The notes beneath the pieces were generated by a model. It ran no database searches, was not told the origin of the DNA, and was given only the letters and a program-made list of their open reading frames with translations. A stretch of 64,000 nucleotides of DNA from Strongyloides papillosus (lineage: Eukaryota > Nematoda > Chromadorea > Rhabditida > Strongyloididae). Shown in pieces: positions 12,504 to 25,129 of the stretch (position 1 is its first letter; each line of letters begins with the position of its first letter). The translations under genes and the position numbers were made by a program. The DNA lies in assembly GCA_005656395.1 (NCBI GenBank), contig SRSI01000077.1, forward strand, positions 62,001 through 126,000, given 5' to 3'.

Positions 12504-13567
12504 TTATTCTAAACGACTAACTTTGGGTTTAATATTATTAGATGATATAATTGTAACGCTAGTTTTTCTCCTTAAGTAAAAATTAAAAAAGTCTTTTCTC
12601 ATACTGCTGTTAAAAATTAACATTAAATATGGTTCTGAAGTTGTTGTAATTACCGACGTCCAAGTACCTAAAATAATTAAAATCATAAATATTATTATAT
12701 ATATAATTTTATACATATTATTAAAGTTTTAATAATAATTAGTGACAATCAAATAAAAGATAAAAAAATTGATGCTGAATATAATCACATACCTAATGTT
12801 TGACCAAAGTTTTTCAAGGAAACATTCTCTTGGAATGAACCTACAAACTTTATCCAATAGCGAAGACAAATTGTACTATTTCCTAATGTTCCTAAAGTAC
12901 AATATATCGCCAATGATAGATTTGTACGGTAATTTAGGTAGTTACTTTCATTTTTTTTATAAATTAATAATTTACATAAGTTAAAACAATTTATAGAAAT
13001 TTGGACAATTAAAATAGAAGTACTGAAACTTGTAGCTACCAAATTATTGTATTTTGATGTTTCACTGTTCTCCGAAGAATATACCCATTTTTGTGTATTT
13101 TTATCAAGAACAAGTCTATCCATTTTACCGTATTTGTGATGAAAAACAATTACAGGTAGAATGATTTGAATAATAATATTAATTAATATACTGTGTTTTG
13201 ACCATCTTAACTTGTAAAAAAATGGAAATAAAATTGCAATAAGACGATTAAGTGATAAAGAGAACGATCCAAGTAGTGAAGCAAATGTGCAAACATAGCC
13301 TAATGTCCCGATTGTGTAACGCGGTATTGGGTTATCTCTATAGAAAGTGGTAAAAAAACCAAATGACGGTATTGTGACAAATATAATTGTCTTTAACAAT
13401 TCAATTTGATCAATAATGAAGCCAATTATAAAAGCTATATAAAATGAATTCATGCCATCCTTGTCTTTTTTTGATATTTTTGTAGCAAAAAATACTGCAA
13501 CAGATGTATATAATATACTTGATAATAATTGAAAGATTAAAATAAAACAATCCAGAACATCAATCAT
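12504..13567 (-). CDS. Serpentine receptor, Srg/Srv-like, tandem copy 3 (two exons)
   Basis: Exon 1 (13567-12793) joins exon 2 (12667-12504) over a 125-base intron starting GTATGT and ending TTTTAG, giving 312 residues in line with the 309-322 of its paralogues. TM3 end: LSLNRLIAILFPFFYKLRW. Joined TM7 region: GQTLGTWTSVITTTSEPYLMLI, aligning with the paralogues' GTYSST...PYL. The intron falls in the codon of the conserved Gly before TM7; the other three copies are continuous there. Without the intron the exon 1 frame ends one codon later. Likely a chemosensory receptor; ligand unknown. Confidence 0.88.
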
Positions 13568-14445
13568 TGTTATGACTATAATAAGGATATCAATTTTTTA
13601 AGTGTTAGAAAAATCAACAATAATTATAAAAAATAATCTTTCATATAATGTCTAAAATAACGTACTATTGATATGAAAGATATTAATTAATAAATGTGAT
13701 CTTATAAATAGATATTATTTATATGGAAATGTTTTGGCATATTATAAAATATTACCGTACTATATTTTTACTGTCTTGTAATATAGCTTTAATAAATCTA
13801 AGATTATAAAATAAGTTCAAACGAAAATAAACATATTTTAACATTTTTCAACATATTTAAATGCAATCAAAGTAATCAAATAATATTTCTTATTAAAATA
13901 AATTACCAAAAAACTTAGTCATTTTTATTTTCCATGGATATTTCTCAGTAAAAAATATTTATTAATTAAATATATCTATTATTAGATTTCTTTTTATATT
14001 TTCCAGGTTTAATAAATGTGTTTATGTGTTGGCATAAAAAATAATGTAATCTATAAATAAGGAAGTTCATTCTATTTAAACTAATGGTTAATTTAATGTC
14101 AAACCAAAAAATTAATATAATTTATTAATCATTTATTAGAATTTTTTATTACTCAGAATAAGATATGTTTTTGTAATAAGAATTCTGATTAAATAGCAAT
14201 CAAAAAATGTAATCAAAAAAGAAGATAATAACTTATGGCGTAACCTTAATTCCTCTTCAATAACTATTAATATTAATTAGAAGTCATTTTATACATTAAA
14301 ATAATTTTCTTAAAGATTTTTATGATGCAAAAATTTTTTAGTGTTTACAAATAAAACTTTATCTGTATATAAAACATTTTATTTATTCATTTAAACAATC
14401 AAGCTACAATTGTAAATGTAGTTAATTATATTTTTATTTAACATT
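13568..14445. other. Gene-free AT-rich intergenic region
   Basis: Between receptor copies 3 and 4. Nothing recognised beyond AT-rich spacer. Confidence 0.55.
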
Positions 14446-15375
14446 CTAGGTTAACGTTTTTTTTTTACTACCAGGAGTCTTTGTAACTGATGATTTTTTC
14501 CTTTTTAAATAAAAATTTAAATAACGCTTTCTGACGTTTACATTTATTATAAGCATTAAATATGGTTGGCATGTTGTAGCAACGGTTGATGAATAAGTTC
14601 CTAATAATTGTCCATAATTTTGTAAATTTACATTACTGGAATTCACTCCTGCAAATTTTATCCAATAACGAAGGCATATAATTGAGATACCTATTGTTGC
14701 AACAGCAGAATAGATAACTGAATAATACAACACTTTATACTCTAATGTTGATTTCTTTTTATTTTTTTCAATTAATAATTTATATAATGACAGTAAACTT
14801 AAACATATTTGAGAAGACAATATAATTGTACTAAATATTGGTGCAATTGTATTGTTTTTCTTTGATACTTCTGGATCTTTCATACCAAAAGCATAATTCC
14901 CAGTTACATTATCGTATTTTAACCTGGCTTCAACACCAAATTCATAATGAAAAACAACAATTGGTAGTAAAAATTGTATTAGAAATGTTATCAAAAGTGT
15001 ATATCTTGACCATTTAAAACGATAAAATAATGGAAAGCTTATTGCAATTGTCCTATTTAATGTAATGCAAAAAATGCCTAGTGCAACGGCAAATGTTACA
15101 GTATAACCAAATATGGGTATACAATATTTTGGAATATTGCTTGTTTTATAAAATTCAAGAAATAATTCAAAAGATGGAAAGCTGACAATAAATTTTGATT
15201 TAATAATTTCAAATAAATTAACACCAAATCCAACTATAAAAGTTGTATAAAATGCATTCATCCCTTCCTTGTCATTTTTTGTATATTGTCCACAAAAAAA
15301 TACTACTAATGATAGGTAAATAATTAATGATATTATTTCAAATAAAATAACTACTATATCGATTGTAGGTACCAT
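14446..15375 (-). CDS. Serpentine receptor, Srg/Srv-like, tandem copy 4
   Basis: Uninterrupted 309-residue frame with seven hydrophobic segments. Shared family blocks: NDKEGMNAFYTTFIVGF after TM1, ITLNRTIAISFPLFYRFKW at the TM3 end, FGMKDPEVSKKNN before TM5, and GTYSSTVATTCQPYLMLI in TM7, followed by a basic tail (LKRKKSSVTK). It is closest to copy 1 by the YGMKEPE/FGMKDPE block. All four copies are on the minus strand in head-to-tail order, the usual result of unequal crossing-over. Chemosensory role inferred. Confidence 0.9.
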   Translation of the reverse strand: MVPTIDIVVILFEIISLIIYLSLVVFFCGQYTKNDKEGMNAFYTTFIVGFGVNLFEIIKSKFIVSFPSFELFLEFYKTSNIPKYCIPIFGYTVTFAVALGIFCITLNRTIAISFPLFYRFKWSRYTLLITFLIQFLLPIVVFHYEFGVEARLKYDNVTGNYAFGMKDPEVSKKNNTIAPIFSTIILSSQICLSLLSLYKLLIEKNKKKSTLEYKVLYYSVIYSAVATIGISIICLRYWIKFAGVNSSNVNLQNYGQLLGTYSSTVATTCQPYLMLIINVNVRKRYLNFYLKRKKSSVTKTPGSKKKTLT

Positions 15376-18300
15376 AATAATTTACAATTATATAAATAAT
15401 AAATATTTCCTCTATTAGGTAAATTTCATTCAATAATATCACTTAATAGAGTTTTAATCATATCATATAAGTAATATATGGGAATATTAGTATGTGAATT
15501 TTATTTGTAGCAATTTATAAAAATTAAATTATTATTTTTAAATTATTACCATTTTCGTAGAAACTCGGTTTTTTTTAATTAAATAATTAACATAACCACT
15601 TTTGCTAATTCATGTTTAAAATTAATAATTAAGCAATGTCCATAAGCTGCTTATTTGGTAGCTTTTATAAACGTTTAAAGTATAAATATCATTTTCAACT
15701 CATAAAACTTTTCTTGAAAAGTATTCTACTGATGTAGATTACGAAAAATCTGAATTTACAAGTCGATTAATCACAAAGAATGTAATTATAATAAAGAATA
15801 GTAACTTGATTAACCTAAAGATTTATTACTGTAAATTGTTTAGAGAAAATTTGAAAAGATATGATATGAAATATAGTGATTAAGAATATTTAAATTGGAT
15901 ATAAGAAATATAAATTCTAAAGTAAATTTTTATTTTCGTAAATTTTCTTAGTATACATTCAAAGTTGTATCAAAAAGGTTTTTATGGAGAAAGCATGTGT
16001 AACCTTCTTTGTCGGATAGTTTTTTCAAATATCAGTATTTAATGAGTTTTCATTAACTTTCATTAATAAGACTTTTAAAGCTGTATGGACGATAAAAGTT
16101 ACTTGTAAGAGGAATCTATCAACGGTAATTATTCTGGCACTTCTGTATGTTTTATAAATCAACAATGCATTTAAAAAAAACAACTCAAATCTAAAAAGAA
16201 GATAAGAAAAAACTGAACTTTGATCATTTAACTGGTATATTGAAAATAAAGTTGTGGTAAAAATATTGAAACTCTTAAAAATATAAAACTAGACAAATCA
16301 TTACATAGAAGAATTTTAATGTAAATTATATAGGAGAAAGTATTAAGGCGAAATTCTTTTAAATCCAAAAACCTAGACTCTGTAAAGAGAAGTTTCAGTT
16401 GACTGTAATTTATTAATAAATATAGAAAATGGATTTCAAAATAAAGAAATTATCTGAAGAGAGGGTGAAGAATAAAAGATTTTGACTTTGAAGATCTTAA
16501 AATTCTAGAAATGATCTATTCTATCGGATATATGAAAAGTTACATTTTGATAGAAGAATATAATGAAAAAAGTCATTCAATTTGTTGTTTCATTTGTTAC
16601 AATAAATTTAAAAATTGATTTGTTTCAGTTAAAGAGCATAAATCTTTTTTTCTGCCATTGGATTTCATAGAATATATTATATAGAACAATGAGTTAATTC
16701 ATTATTCGCCAGAAATTTCCTCAATTTTTTATTTTATGATCATTGTTGTAAATTTATCGAAGGTGATGTTTTTAATTTACTTTTAGTTATATGAGGTTGC
16801 TTTCATGCTTATTAAACAAATATAGATGTTGTCTATTATTTATTACCTTGAAATTGTATATTACTTTTAAAAAAAAGAATTCAACACAAAAATGATTTAA
16901 AAACAAAGTTTTAATATTAATAATATGAAGCTATGATTTGCTTTATTACTTTTAGATAATAAAAGATCTGAAGTGGTTAGGTAATTGGAACCTTATTATA
17001 AGTAATTACTATTCTATTAATTTCCGCTTTTATTCTATTTTTTTATTTTATATATGTGTTTTCATTACTATATTTATTATTGAAATAAATAATTGTATAG
17101 ACTAGTAATGTTTTTGTTTTTAATGTTATTTGCATCAATCTTAATAATTGTTTACTTCTGTAATATGAATAACATAAATATTTTATTCTAAATAATAAGG
17201 TTTAAATAGGTAAAAGGAGAATGTACATATAATCCTATTAGTGTAGCAAAAATCGTAAAATTCGAAATGTTATATAAATTTTAATCTTTGATATTTTTTT
17301 GCGACACTCTAAATTTTCTACATACCATTTTTATAATACAACTCAAAATTATTGTATGAAAAAATAATAATAAGTTAAAAAGTAAAAAATATTTCTAATA
17401 ATTAGTACTTCGACTAAAATAAATAAAAATATTCTAGAGTTATAGTAATCTGAAGTTATATTCTTTTAAATGTTTAATTTCCTGTTACTATTTTTATTAA
17501 TATTATTATAATTGTCATTTTAAACATACTAATAATTATATGTGAATTTTAAAATTTATATTTTTCTTATTAATTCACGTGTTTTCAATATTGATAAAAA
17601 TTGACACTGTGGTACATATATTAAGGTGAGAAAAAAATGAATTGAATTATATTCTAATATTCTTTTACGTATTTGTGATTTCTTGTTTTTAAATCCTCAT
17701 TACATAAAAGATCGCACGAAAGCTCATATAATAGCATAAATTTAATAAATATATAAAATTAATTTATGACAGTTACCTATGAAACTTTCGATGGGAAGTT
17801 TTGGTATTTTTTTGATATAAAAATGTTTTCAAAATGAATTTTTCCACTAAAACATTTGCAGAACAACATTTATAATCTTTTTAAATATATAAAAAAAAAT
17901 TAACATTATAAGTTTTTAATAATATCTTTAGATCCTCTCAAGAAAGTTTATATTTATCATTTAAAAAATTAATTTTATTTTTAATAAAAAGAAAATGTTT
18001 AATTATCTCATAATCTTCTGAAAACTATATTATCATTTTAAATACAAATATCTAAATGGAATATTGAGGTAATTACTAATATTTGACATATTTTCGTCTT
18101 ATCATAAAATATGCGAATTTAAAGAAGACATATAAGATATATTTAATAAATCAAAAAAATCTTGGATAAAAATTTTAATAAAATTTTATTTTTATATAGA
18201 ATATATTTGAAACTATGGTAATTTCAACTTTATATACTAAAAATTTTATTTTCATGAACTCATTAATTACTCTATAAAGGATAAAATTATTTATAAAATA

Positions 18301-18806
18301 AAATAAAACAATTTATTCAAGCATATAAATATCAATAAGAAAAAAAAATTTTGTCTTCAACATAACTTTTTTCAAACTTCATAACTTTCTACGATTATAT
18401 AGTCGATAGATTTATTTTGATCTTACGTACCAAATAAAAATAGTCTTTAAACTTTTTCGCAAAATTGGAAAAGTTATTTCTAAAAAAGACCACTTTTTGT
18501 CATATTTTCGCACAATTTTATTCCAAAGATAACTCCTTTCAAAGTTAACACAATAAAGTAGTTTATATTTTGTTTGAATGGTCTAACTCCAGAATAATCC
18601 AAAAACATAATGTTATATTTTAAAATTAAAAACTGACCAAGTTATCGACTAAAGAGTGTAGTAGTTTTTATACAGAAAAATTATAAGTTGGATGCATTGA
18701 AAAATTAAACAAAGGTGAGTGAAGGCATGGTCATTGGCAGGTTAAAAAGGGGAATAAAAAGTATTTTTTTTGAAAAATTAGAAAAGTACTTACAAGCAAT
18801 AAGTTT
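15376..18806. other. Long gene-poor region containing a decayed coding relic
   Basis: 3.4 kb without an intact gene. Plus-strand pieces between 15686 and about 16787 look like a decayed protein gene (separate entry). The rest, including the thymine-rich block at 18350-18680 next to the glycosyltransferase, shows no recognisable gene, RNA or transposon end. Confidence 0.5.
15686..16787 (+). pseudogene. Probable decayed protein-coding relic of unknown family
   Basis: Several plus-strand segments have protein-like composition although none forms a gene. Bases 15686-15880 are open for 65 codons and read like a charged globular protein (for example EKYSTDVDYEKSEF). Bases 16469-16615 are open and include SHSICCFICYNKF, a two-Cys pair that may be half of a zinc-binding site. 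The same frame continues past a TGA (16616-16618) with KEHKSFFLPLDFIEY, and past a TAG (16682-16684) with HYSPEISS. A further short piece with similar composition lies near 16110-16170 in another frame. The family was not recognised; a transposon remnant is an equal possibility. Confidence 0.35.
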
Positions 18807-20466
18807 CTAATCAACTTTATTTTTTTCCTTACTTTTAAAAATTAGTTCAAGAATATATTTTAATAATAATATTATGCAACCAATCAAAGTGAACAGAATA
18901 AATAACCCTGGTATTATAATATCCAAATTAAAGAATACAATTGAAGACATTTCTTTACCATACAAATCCATTTCTGGAATATTTCCATGTTTTCCAAGAA
19001 ATTCTGTCACCCTAACAATAGTTTCTTCTGCTGTAAAGGGTCTATTCTTCATTAATGATTGTTGTCTATGCGCATTCTTGGAGTAGGTACCTATATTACT
19101 TAATAAATAATTAATTGCATCAGTAAGCAATTTTGAGTCGCCTAATTGCTTTTTGCTAAAAACTTTTGAAATATTGAGACGTTCTACCATTTGAGCATTT
19201 CTTATTTGATCTCCAAATACTGGTATTGTAAGAGTTACCTTTCCTCTAGTTACTGCTTCTGTAATACTATTTAAACCTCCATGAGTAATAAAAATCGTCA
19301 ATCTATCGTCATTTAATAAATCATTTTGTGGTATCCATTTATAAATAAAAGTGTTTTTTGGGACTTCTATTGGTAATGTTTTTGGATCTTTTTCATACTT
19401 CCATATAAATGTTACATCCTCAAAATTTTTCATCATTTCAAGTATTCCTTTTTTATAAGACTCAGGCATTTTGTATGATTCTGCTACAGAACCAAAAGAT
19501 ATCAAGATATTTATTTTTCTCAACGATAGAAGTTCATCCCATTCTTTTATAAGTTTTTTTGGTTCTGGGACACCTGAACCACCAATAAAATGAACTTTTG
19601 GTGTTGTTGGAAAAGGAAAATCTAACCATGGAACTGTATTAACAAAAACACCTCCAACGTTGATACTTGTAATATCAAAAGTATTTTGTAGTCTTTTACT
19701 AAATAATTGATTGTATTTATCAAAAAGTATATTTTCTAAATAATAACGTAAGGCAAAATATTGCATAGAATTAATCATTCTTTCTTTATAAGTCATTTTA
19801 TCTTTAAATGGCATAAATGATCCAGGGACATAACTTGAAGGGAAATTTAAACCAATGAATGGATATACAATATCGTTTAATGTCATTGCTGACGTAATAA
19901 TTAATGATGAAACATTATAAAGTTTAAATAATCCAAAAGGGCAAGTAGTCATATATTCAGCTATCATAACATCAAATTGTTCGTTAACCATTTGTTCAGT
20001 TAGTTCATTTTGCTCAATTAAATCTATATTTATAAATTTTCAGTAATAATAAAAATAAAAATTACTACTTACGTTCACAAGATGTATAAAAAATTTCTTG
20101 CAATTGTGAAAAAAAACTAACTGCATTCTTTACACTATCTTCCGAATTCCAAATATTTCTCATCATTTCTCTTTCAGGATATATTTCTGCAATATATGGA
20201 TGTGGCTCGACAGTTATGACTTTGGCTAATTTTGTTCCATTAGTAACTGGTTTGTGTTCGTATTTAGGTGATAAAAAAGTAACATTATGACCAGCATTAA
20301 CAAGAACATCAGCAATTTTCCCATTAAAATTAAGATGACTATATCCAACTTTTGGAGCATAAACAAGAATTTTTAATGTTTCTGACAAAGGCAACAATTG
20401 TATAAAATAATATATAATAAAAACACTTTTAATCATCGTTATTAATATAGTAATATGTTTAAACAA
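18807..20466 (-). CDS. UDP-glycosyltransferase (UGT family)
   Basis: Exon 1 (20466-20073) and exon 2 (20023-18807) are joined over a 49-base intron to give 536 residues, normal for UGTs. The N-terminus is a signal peptide, then KILVYAPKVGYSHLNFNGKIAD, whose His in the SH pair is the expected catalytic base. The donor-binding half holds the signature: WIPQNDLLN, ITHGGLNSITEA and PVFGDQ. A C-terminal membrane helix (IIPGLFILFTLIGCIILLL) is followed by a short basic tail ending KNKVD, a KxKxx ER-retrieval motif. This is the ER-lumen topology of enzymes that attach sugar from UDP-sugar to lipophilic compounds, fitting xenobiotic or steroid conjugation. The exact sugar and substrate cannot be told. 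Confidence 0.95.
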
Positions 20467-21012
20467 ATAGCTCTTATATATAATATTTTTCTTATCACCT
20501 CGAAAACATTATTTTAAATATTTCAATTAATGATAAGATGAATTTTCATACTTGATACACATACGATGGTATGATTATATGCTTCTTGTGTTAATAACTT
20601 TAAAAAATTGATGAACATGTTGATTCTTTTTTGAATTTCTGATAATAATATGTGTTGGCGATGAATTTAACGCATTATTCTTATGCAACTTAAAAAGTAA
20701 ATTTAAATTGATAAGAACAAAGAAAACAATTTTTTGTGTTTTTTTAAATTTATTTAATAAGAAATTTTTAATTTTAATTATATAATTATAACATCTATTA
20801 GTTAATTTCCAAAATAACTTTATTATATAAACTTTATTGGAAACATTCTCATTAAATTAAAACCAGATAATACTATAATGAATCATTATTTAAAAATTAT
20901 ATAATATTTTTAAAAAAAGTTTATAATACAGAAAAGACTAATATCATTAAACTATAAATTTGTTTTTTATCCAAAAATAATAATGTACAATTTGAAGATC
21001 ATAAATTATGGT
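20467..21012. other. Gene-free intergenic region
   Basis: Between the UGT start and the 3' end of the Str-like receptor. No feature recognised. Confidence 0.55.
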
Positions 21013-22108
21013 TTAAAAACCTTTTGATACATTATTCTCAGAGGATTCAATATCTTTAAACTGACATTTTGATTTGTGCCTTCCTATTAATTTTAAGAAT
21101 TCTTTTTTACAATATGTTACATAATAGATACTTATTAGAGCATTAAAAGTTGGAATATATTCAAAAATATAAAAAAATATGTGTCCTATGCCATACAATT
21201 TTTTTTGAAAAACAATACATCCTAGTAATAATATGATTGGTACAAAAACAGCAATGAATGATATCCCTGAGTGAAGTAACATTGATATATTTAATTGTTG
21301 ATGAAGTAATTTTGATTTTTTCGACATTGACGATCTTTTTACTTTTAATGTTTTTAAAACTCCTATATAACTAAAAAATATAGTTATAAAAACAACAACT
21401 AATGTTATTAAGACGTGTAATAAGCATAATAATCCACTAAATTGGAATGGTTTTCCTATGAAAACTCTCATTTCATTTCCTTCACTATCATAAAAAAATT
21501 CTCTAGGAAGCTCTCTTTTAGCTACATGATATTCGCCAACTGGGACGTCAGTAAATGCGTTAACCCAAAATTTGAATCCTATAATATTCCAAATAATAAT
21601 AATTATAGTTGATGTACCATATTGAAAACTATTCATTGAATACCCTCTATAAATTAGTGAGCGAAAAAATCGAAATTTAATTATAATATTTTAATACTTA
21701 CCTAACAATTCTTAAATATCTATATAAAAATATTATAATATTATTCGATATAATAAAAAAAAAAGTATTTATATGAAACATTAACAAATAAATTGCTATT
21801 TGTTTTGGTAAATAATTTATTGCACCTGATGGCCATGCAAAAACATAATTTTGTCCAGGTTCCATTGCTAATACTGAATATGCTATTGTGGGGCTAAATA
21901 TTATATCTGATATTGTTGTATGAAAGAGTATTCTTCGATATTTCAGAAATTCATTGTTTTTTATTCTTATTAATAAATAAAGTAATAAAAGATTTAATGT
22001 CGTCCCAAGAAAAGAAAATAAATAATCACTGTATAGAAGTAATCGTCTAACCCAATAGAGAATTGGAAAATAATAAGTTTTATTAATCTCCAAACTATCT
22101 CTTTCCAT
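21013..22108 (-). CDS. Serpentine receptor, Str-superfamily (Srd/Srh-like)
   Basis: Exon 1 (22108-21702) and exon 2 (21646-21013) join over a 55-base intron (GTAAGT...TTATAG) in frame to give 346 residues; the junction reads YLRIVRGYSMNSF. Seven hydrophobic segments are seen. KSKLLHQQLNISMLLHSGISF before TM6 resembles the K-x-x-Q-x-Q-L...A-L-x-x-Q block of Str/Srd/Srh receptors, and TM7 ends in IYYVTYCKKEFLKLI, a typical cytoplasmic exit. It is unrelated in sequence to the Srg-like cluster upstream. Chemosensory function is inferred from the family. The subfamily name is uncertain. Confidence 0.85.
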
Positions 22109-22913
22109 ATTTTATAAAATAATATAAAAGATTTCATAAGATATATAGAAAAATATAATTATTTTTAAATGTTTGTTAAAATATCAAAAAATAAAAAAGA
22201 TTAAAGTTTTTCACAAGCATATGAAAACCAAAACTAATTAAAAATTATTAACATTTTATTATTATTAATTTATATCTTCAATTTTAATAATAGCTTTAAG
22301 AATATATATAATTTTATATAAAACTATATCCTCTCAACACAAACTCTTGCAGTTTCACAAATATTTGTAAAGTTTATAATATTCTATAATAAAAGTTTTA
22401 TATAGATACTGTGGTACGTTTATAGAAAAAATTCTTTTACTAAGATTAATATATTCAAAATTTTTAATGTTTAACTCCAAAAAAGTTCCTCCTTTTAAAG
22501 GATAAGGAACAAGAAAACATTGGAGTTCAATTATAAAGTAAAAAGATTGTAATAACTTTTGTACTTGGTAATTTATAGGAATTTAGAAGTATAAATCTTT
22601 AAAACAATTAAAAAATTGTTCCCATATGAGTATCAATTGTTAATTAGCTTTAGTTCTTATATAGTAGAATATTTTGTGATTCTATTATTAAGAGTAGATT
22701 TAAAAATTATAGTAATAAGAAATTCTTTTATATTTGAAAAATAATTAATATAATAAATTTTTAATTAAAAAAGGATTATTTTTTAATATCCTTCTTGAGA
22801 ATATATAATTAAAAAATATAAAATTAAATTTTAAATTAAATAAATAAAAATTTATAATAATTTTATACTATAATTAAACGAAATATGTCATTTAATAGAA
22901 TACATTTAATTTA
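22109..22913. other. Intergenic region with one imperfect hairpin
   Basis: No gene recognised. An imperfect inverted repeat lies at 22473-22527: AACTCCAA pairs with TTGGAGTT, and inside it GTTCCT pairs with AGGAAC-like sequence around a CCTTTTAAAGG core. It could fold as a hairpin but has no other sign of being an RNA gene. Confidence 0.4.
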
Positions 22914-23848
22914 TCACTTTGTTAAACTCCTAGCAATTTCAACAAAATTACTAATCTTTTTTTCATCTAATTTGTTCCTCCAATCACTATTGTATTTAAA
23001 ATGTGAACCAACAATAAATCCATCAGCTTTACAATAATTTTTCATATTATCAATTGTTACACCACTACCAATAAATATAGGAAGTTTACATGACTTCTTA
23101 ACTAAATCAATATCATTTACATTAGCTTCTTTTCCTGTTGAAGCACCAGTTAATATTACACCATCACCTCTAAAAAAATCAGCTGCCTCAGCAAAATCAC
23201 CAACCGTTAAATCTGAAGTTATTGCATGAGAACTATAAAATTATAATTGTTAAAATAATAAAAAATTAAATATTGGACTACCAATGTTTTTTTTTAATGT
23301 CACTTATTATTGCAACACTATTTGCTTCAATATGTCTTCTATAACGTAACAACTCTCCTGCACAAGCATTCATTATTCCTTCATCAGCTACATGACTATA
23401 AACAAAACTCTCTGCTCTTATAAAATCAAATCCAGTTGAATGTGCAATTGACAATGCCTCCTTATTTCCACCTGCTAATACCTGAATACCTAATAAAAAA
23501 TTTTTCCTTTCAACTGAAAGAACATTAAGTGTCTCCATTGCACACGCCGTCATCATTGATACAATTTCAGGTCCAATTTTAGAATAATGAAGATACGGAA
23601 TGTCATGCATATTTTCAAGAATAATTCCATCCTAAAAAATTTAAAGCATATCAATATTCATATCTGAAACTAACCACATTACACTTTTTATAGATTTGTA
23701 CTTCTTCTGAAACAATACTAATGATTTCCTTGGGGATGTGAATATTAGCTGGAGTTCCTGGGAGTGCAGGAACATGTACCATTCCAAATATCAAAGGACG
23801 TCTTTTGTTTTTAATGATATTTATAAACTTTGTGCAAAGAGAATTCAT
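22914..23848 (-). CDS. BtpA/SgcQ-family TIM-barrel protein
   Basis: Three exons (23848-23675, 23631-23282, 23232-22914) give 280 residues, the usual length of the family. Strand-end motifs in order: PLIFGMVHVPALPGTP at the N-terminus (family pattern G-M-x-H-x-x-A-L-P-G-x-P), DGIILENMHDIPY, GIQVLAGGNKEAL, FDFIRAESFVYSHVADEG, DGVILTGASTGKE and LPIFIGSGVTIDN near the C-terminus. BtpA is needed for photosystem I accumulation in cyanobacteria; relatives occur in bacteria, archaea and some animals, and the animal role is unknown. The phosphate-binding GSGVT end suggests a phosphorylated small-molecule ligand. Each exon alone ends in an early stop; only the spliced product covers the barrel. Confidence 0.92.
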
Positions 23849-25129
23849 GATGATAAATTAATGTTATCTAAAAATGGATTGTCCTATAAAAAATAATGCA
23901 TTCTGATCAAGCGTTGTTATCATTTCTCCAAAAACATAAATTTTTTAAAGGTAATTCATTAAAAAGAATAATTTTATTAAATAGATAGGAGTTTAAGAAA
24001 TTTTTTAACTCAAAAAGTATAATTAAGAAAACATATTAATCAAACTTCCTAACATAAAATTTTAATTTTTATTAAATTACTAATATTGTAAAAAAATATA
24101 ATACCAGTTTAACTCAACATTTTAATAAACTTCTAAATAATCAAATTTTTTTTTGGAATTTAATCAGGGAATTGAAAAGTCATTTTTTAAATAAATAAAA
24201 GTATCTAAATACTAGTGTATCAAAAAAGAAACTTATAATAATAAGTTATTTTTTCTGTAAACTAGTTTCAATTAACTTCAAACATACCAAATAAATGATC
24301 TCCAGATGAAAAGGTTATTATTTTTTACATGGATAATAATACTCTACTTACTATTTGTAAAAAGAATTTATAAATGAAGTAACTTTTTAAACTGTTAAAA
24401 ATTTTAAAGAATAAAAAACTTTTATAGGTATATTAAGGGTTTTGTTAAATTAAATAATCATTGATGTTCTTTTATCAACTTTAAAATATATTTTTAAAAA
24501 ATAGTTCTATTTTACTACTATACGGTTAATTATACAATTACTCAAAATTTATGGGATATTATTTTTAAAAGGCATACTCGTTTAAATACAATTTTAGTAA
24601 AGTTGTAACATACCTTGTAAAATATTTTATTAATTAATTTTTTAACAAAAAATATTTCAAAAAAATCTCATAAACCAATTGATCAAATTATATTTTAAAT
24701 TGACTTTTGAACGAATATTATTTACTATAATTTATTTACACCACATAGGTTAACCATATTTAGAGGTGGTACATCTTAAATAATATAACTATATATTTTA
24801 GATATGTAGCAATATGAGATTATAGATTTAAAAATTGTTTGTATGTTTTTTATTTTGCTCTGGAACAACTTATAAATTTTTATCTAATGATGATAAATTT
24901 ACAAAGATATATTATTATAAAAAAGATATATTCATTATAATAATCTGAATTAAAATTACAAAGTAATCATATTACTTATTTTAAACATAACTATTTTTTA
25001 AGTAAAATTTGATTAGCATATTTACTTTTATATATTCTTTTTAAAATAAAAAGATATACTAAGTTTTTTATAAAATAATGAAACTAATTTAAATAAAAAA
25101 TATTTTAGATTTTGTTTAATTATACTAAT
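23849..25129. other. Gene-free AT-rich intergenic region
   Basis: Between two divergently transcribed genes. No coding-like frame was recognised. A pyrimidine-A-G stretch (TATTTTAG, ending at about 25108) just before the downstream start could be a trans-splice acceptor. Confidence 0.5.

Noticed and set aside
18350..18680. Thymine-rich block with repeated AACTTTTT-like words downstream of the UGT, considered as a satellite or transposon end
   Set aside because: The words are not regularly spaced and no terminal repeat or target duplication was found.
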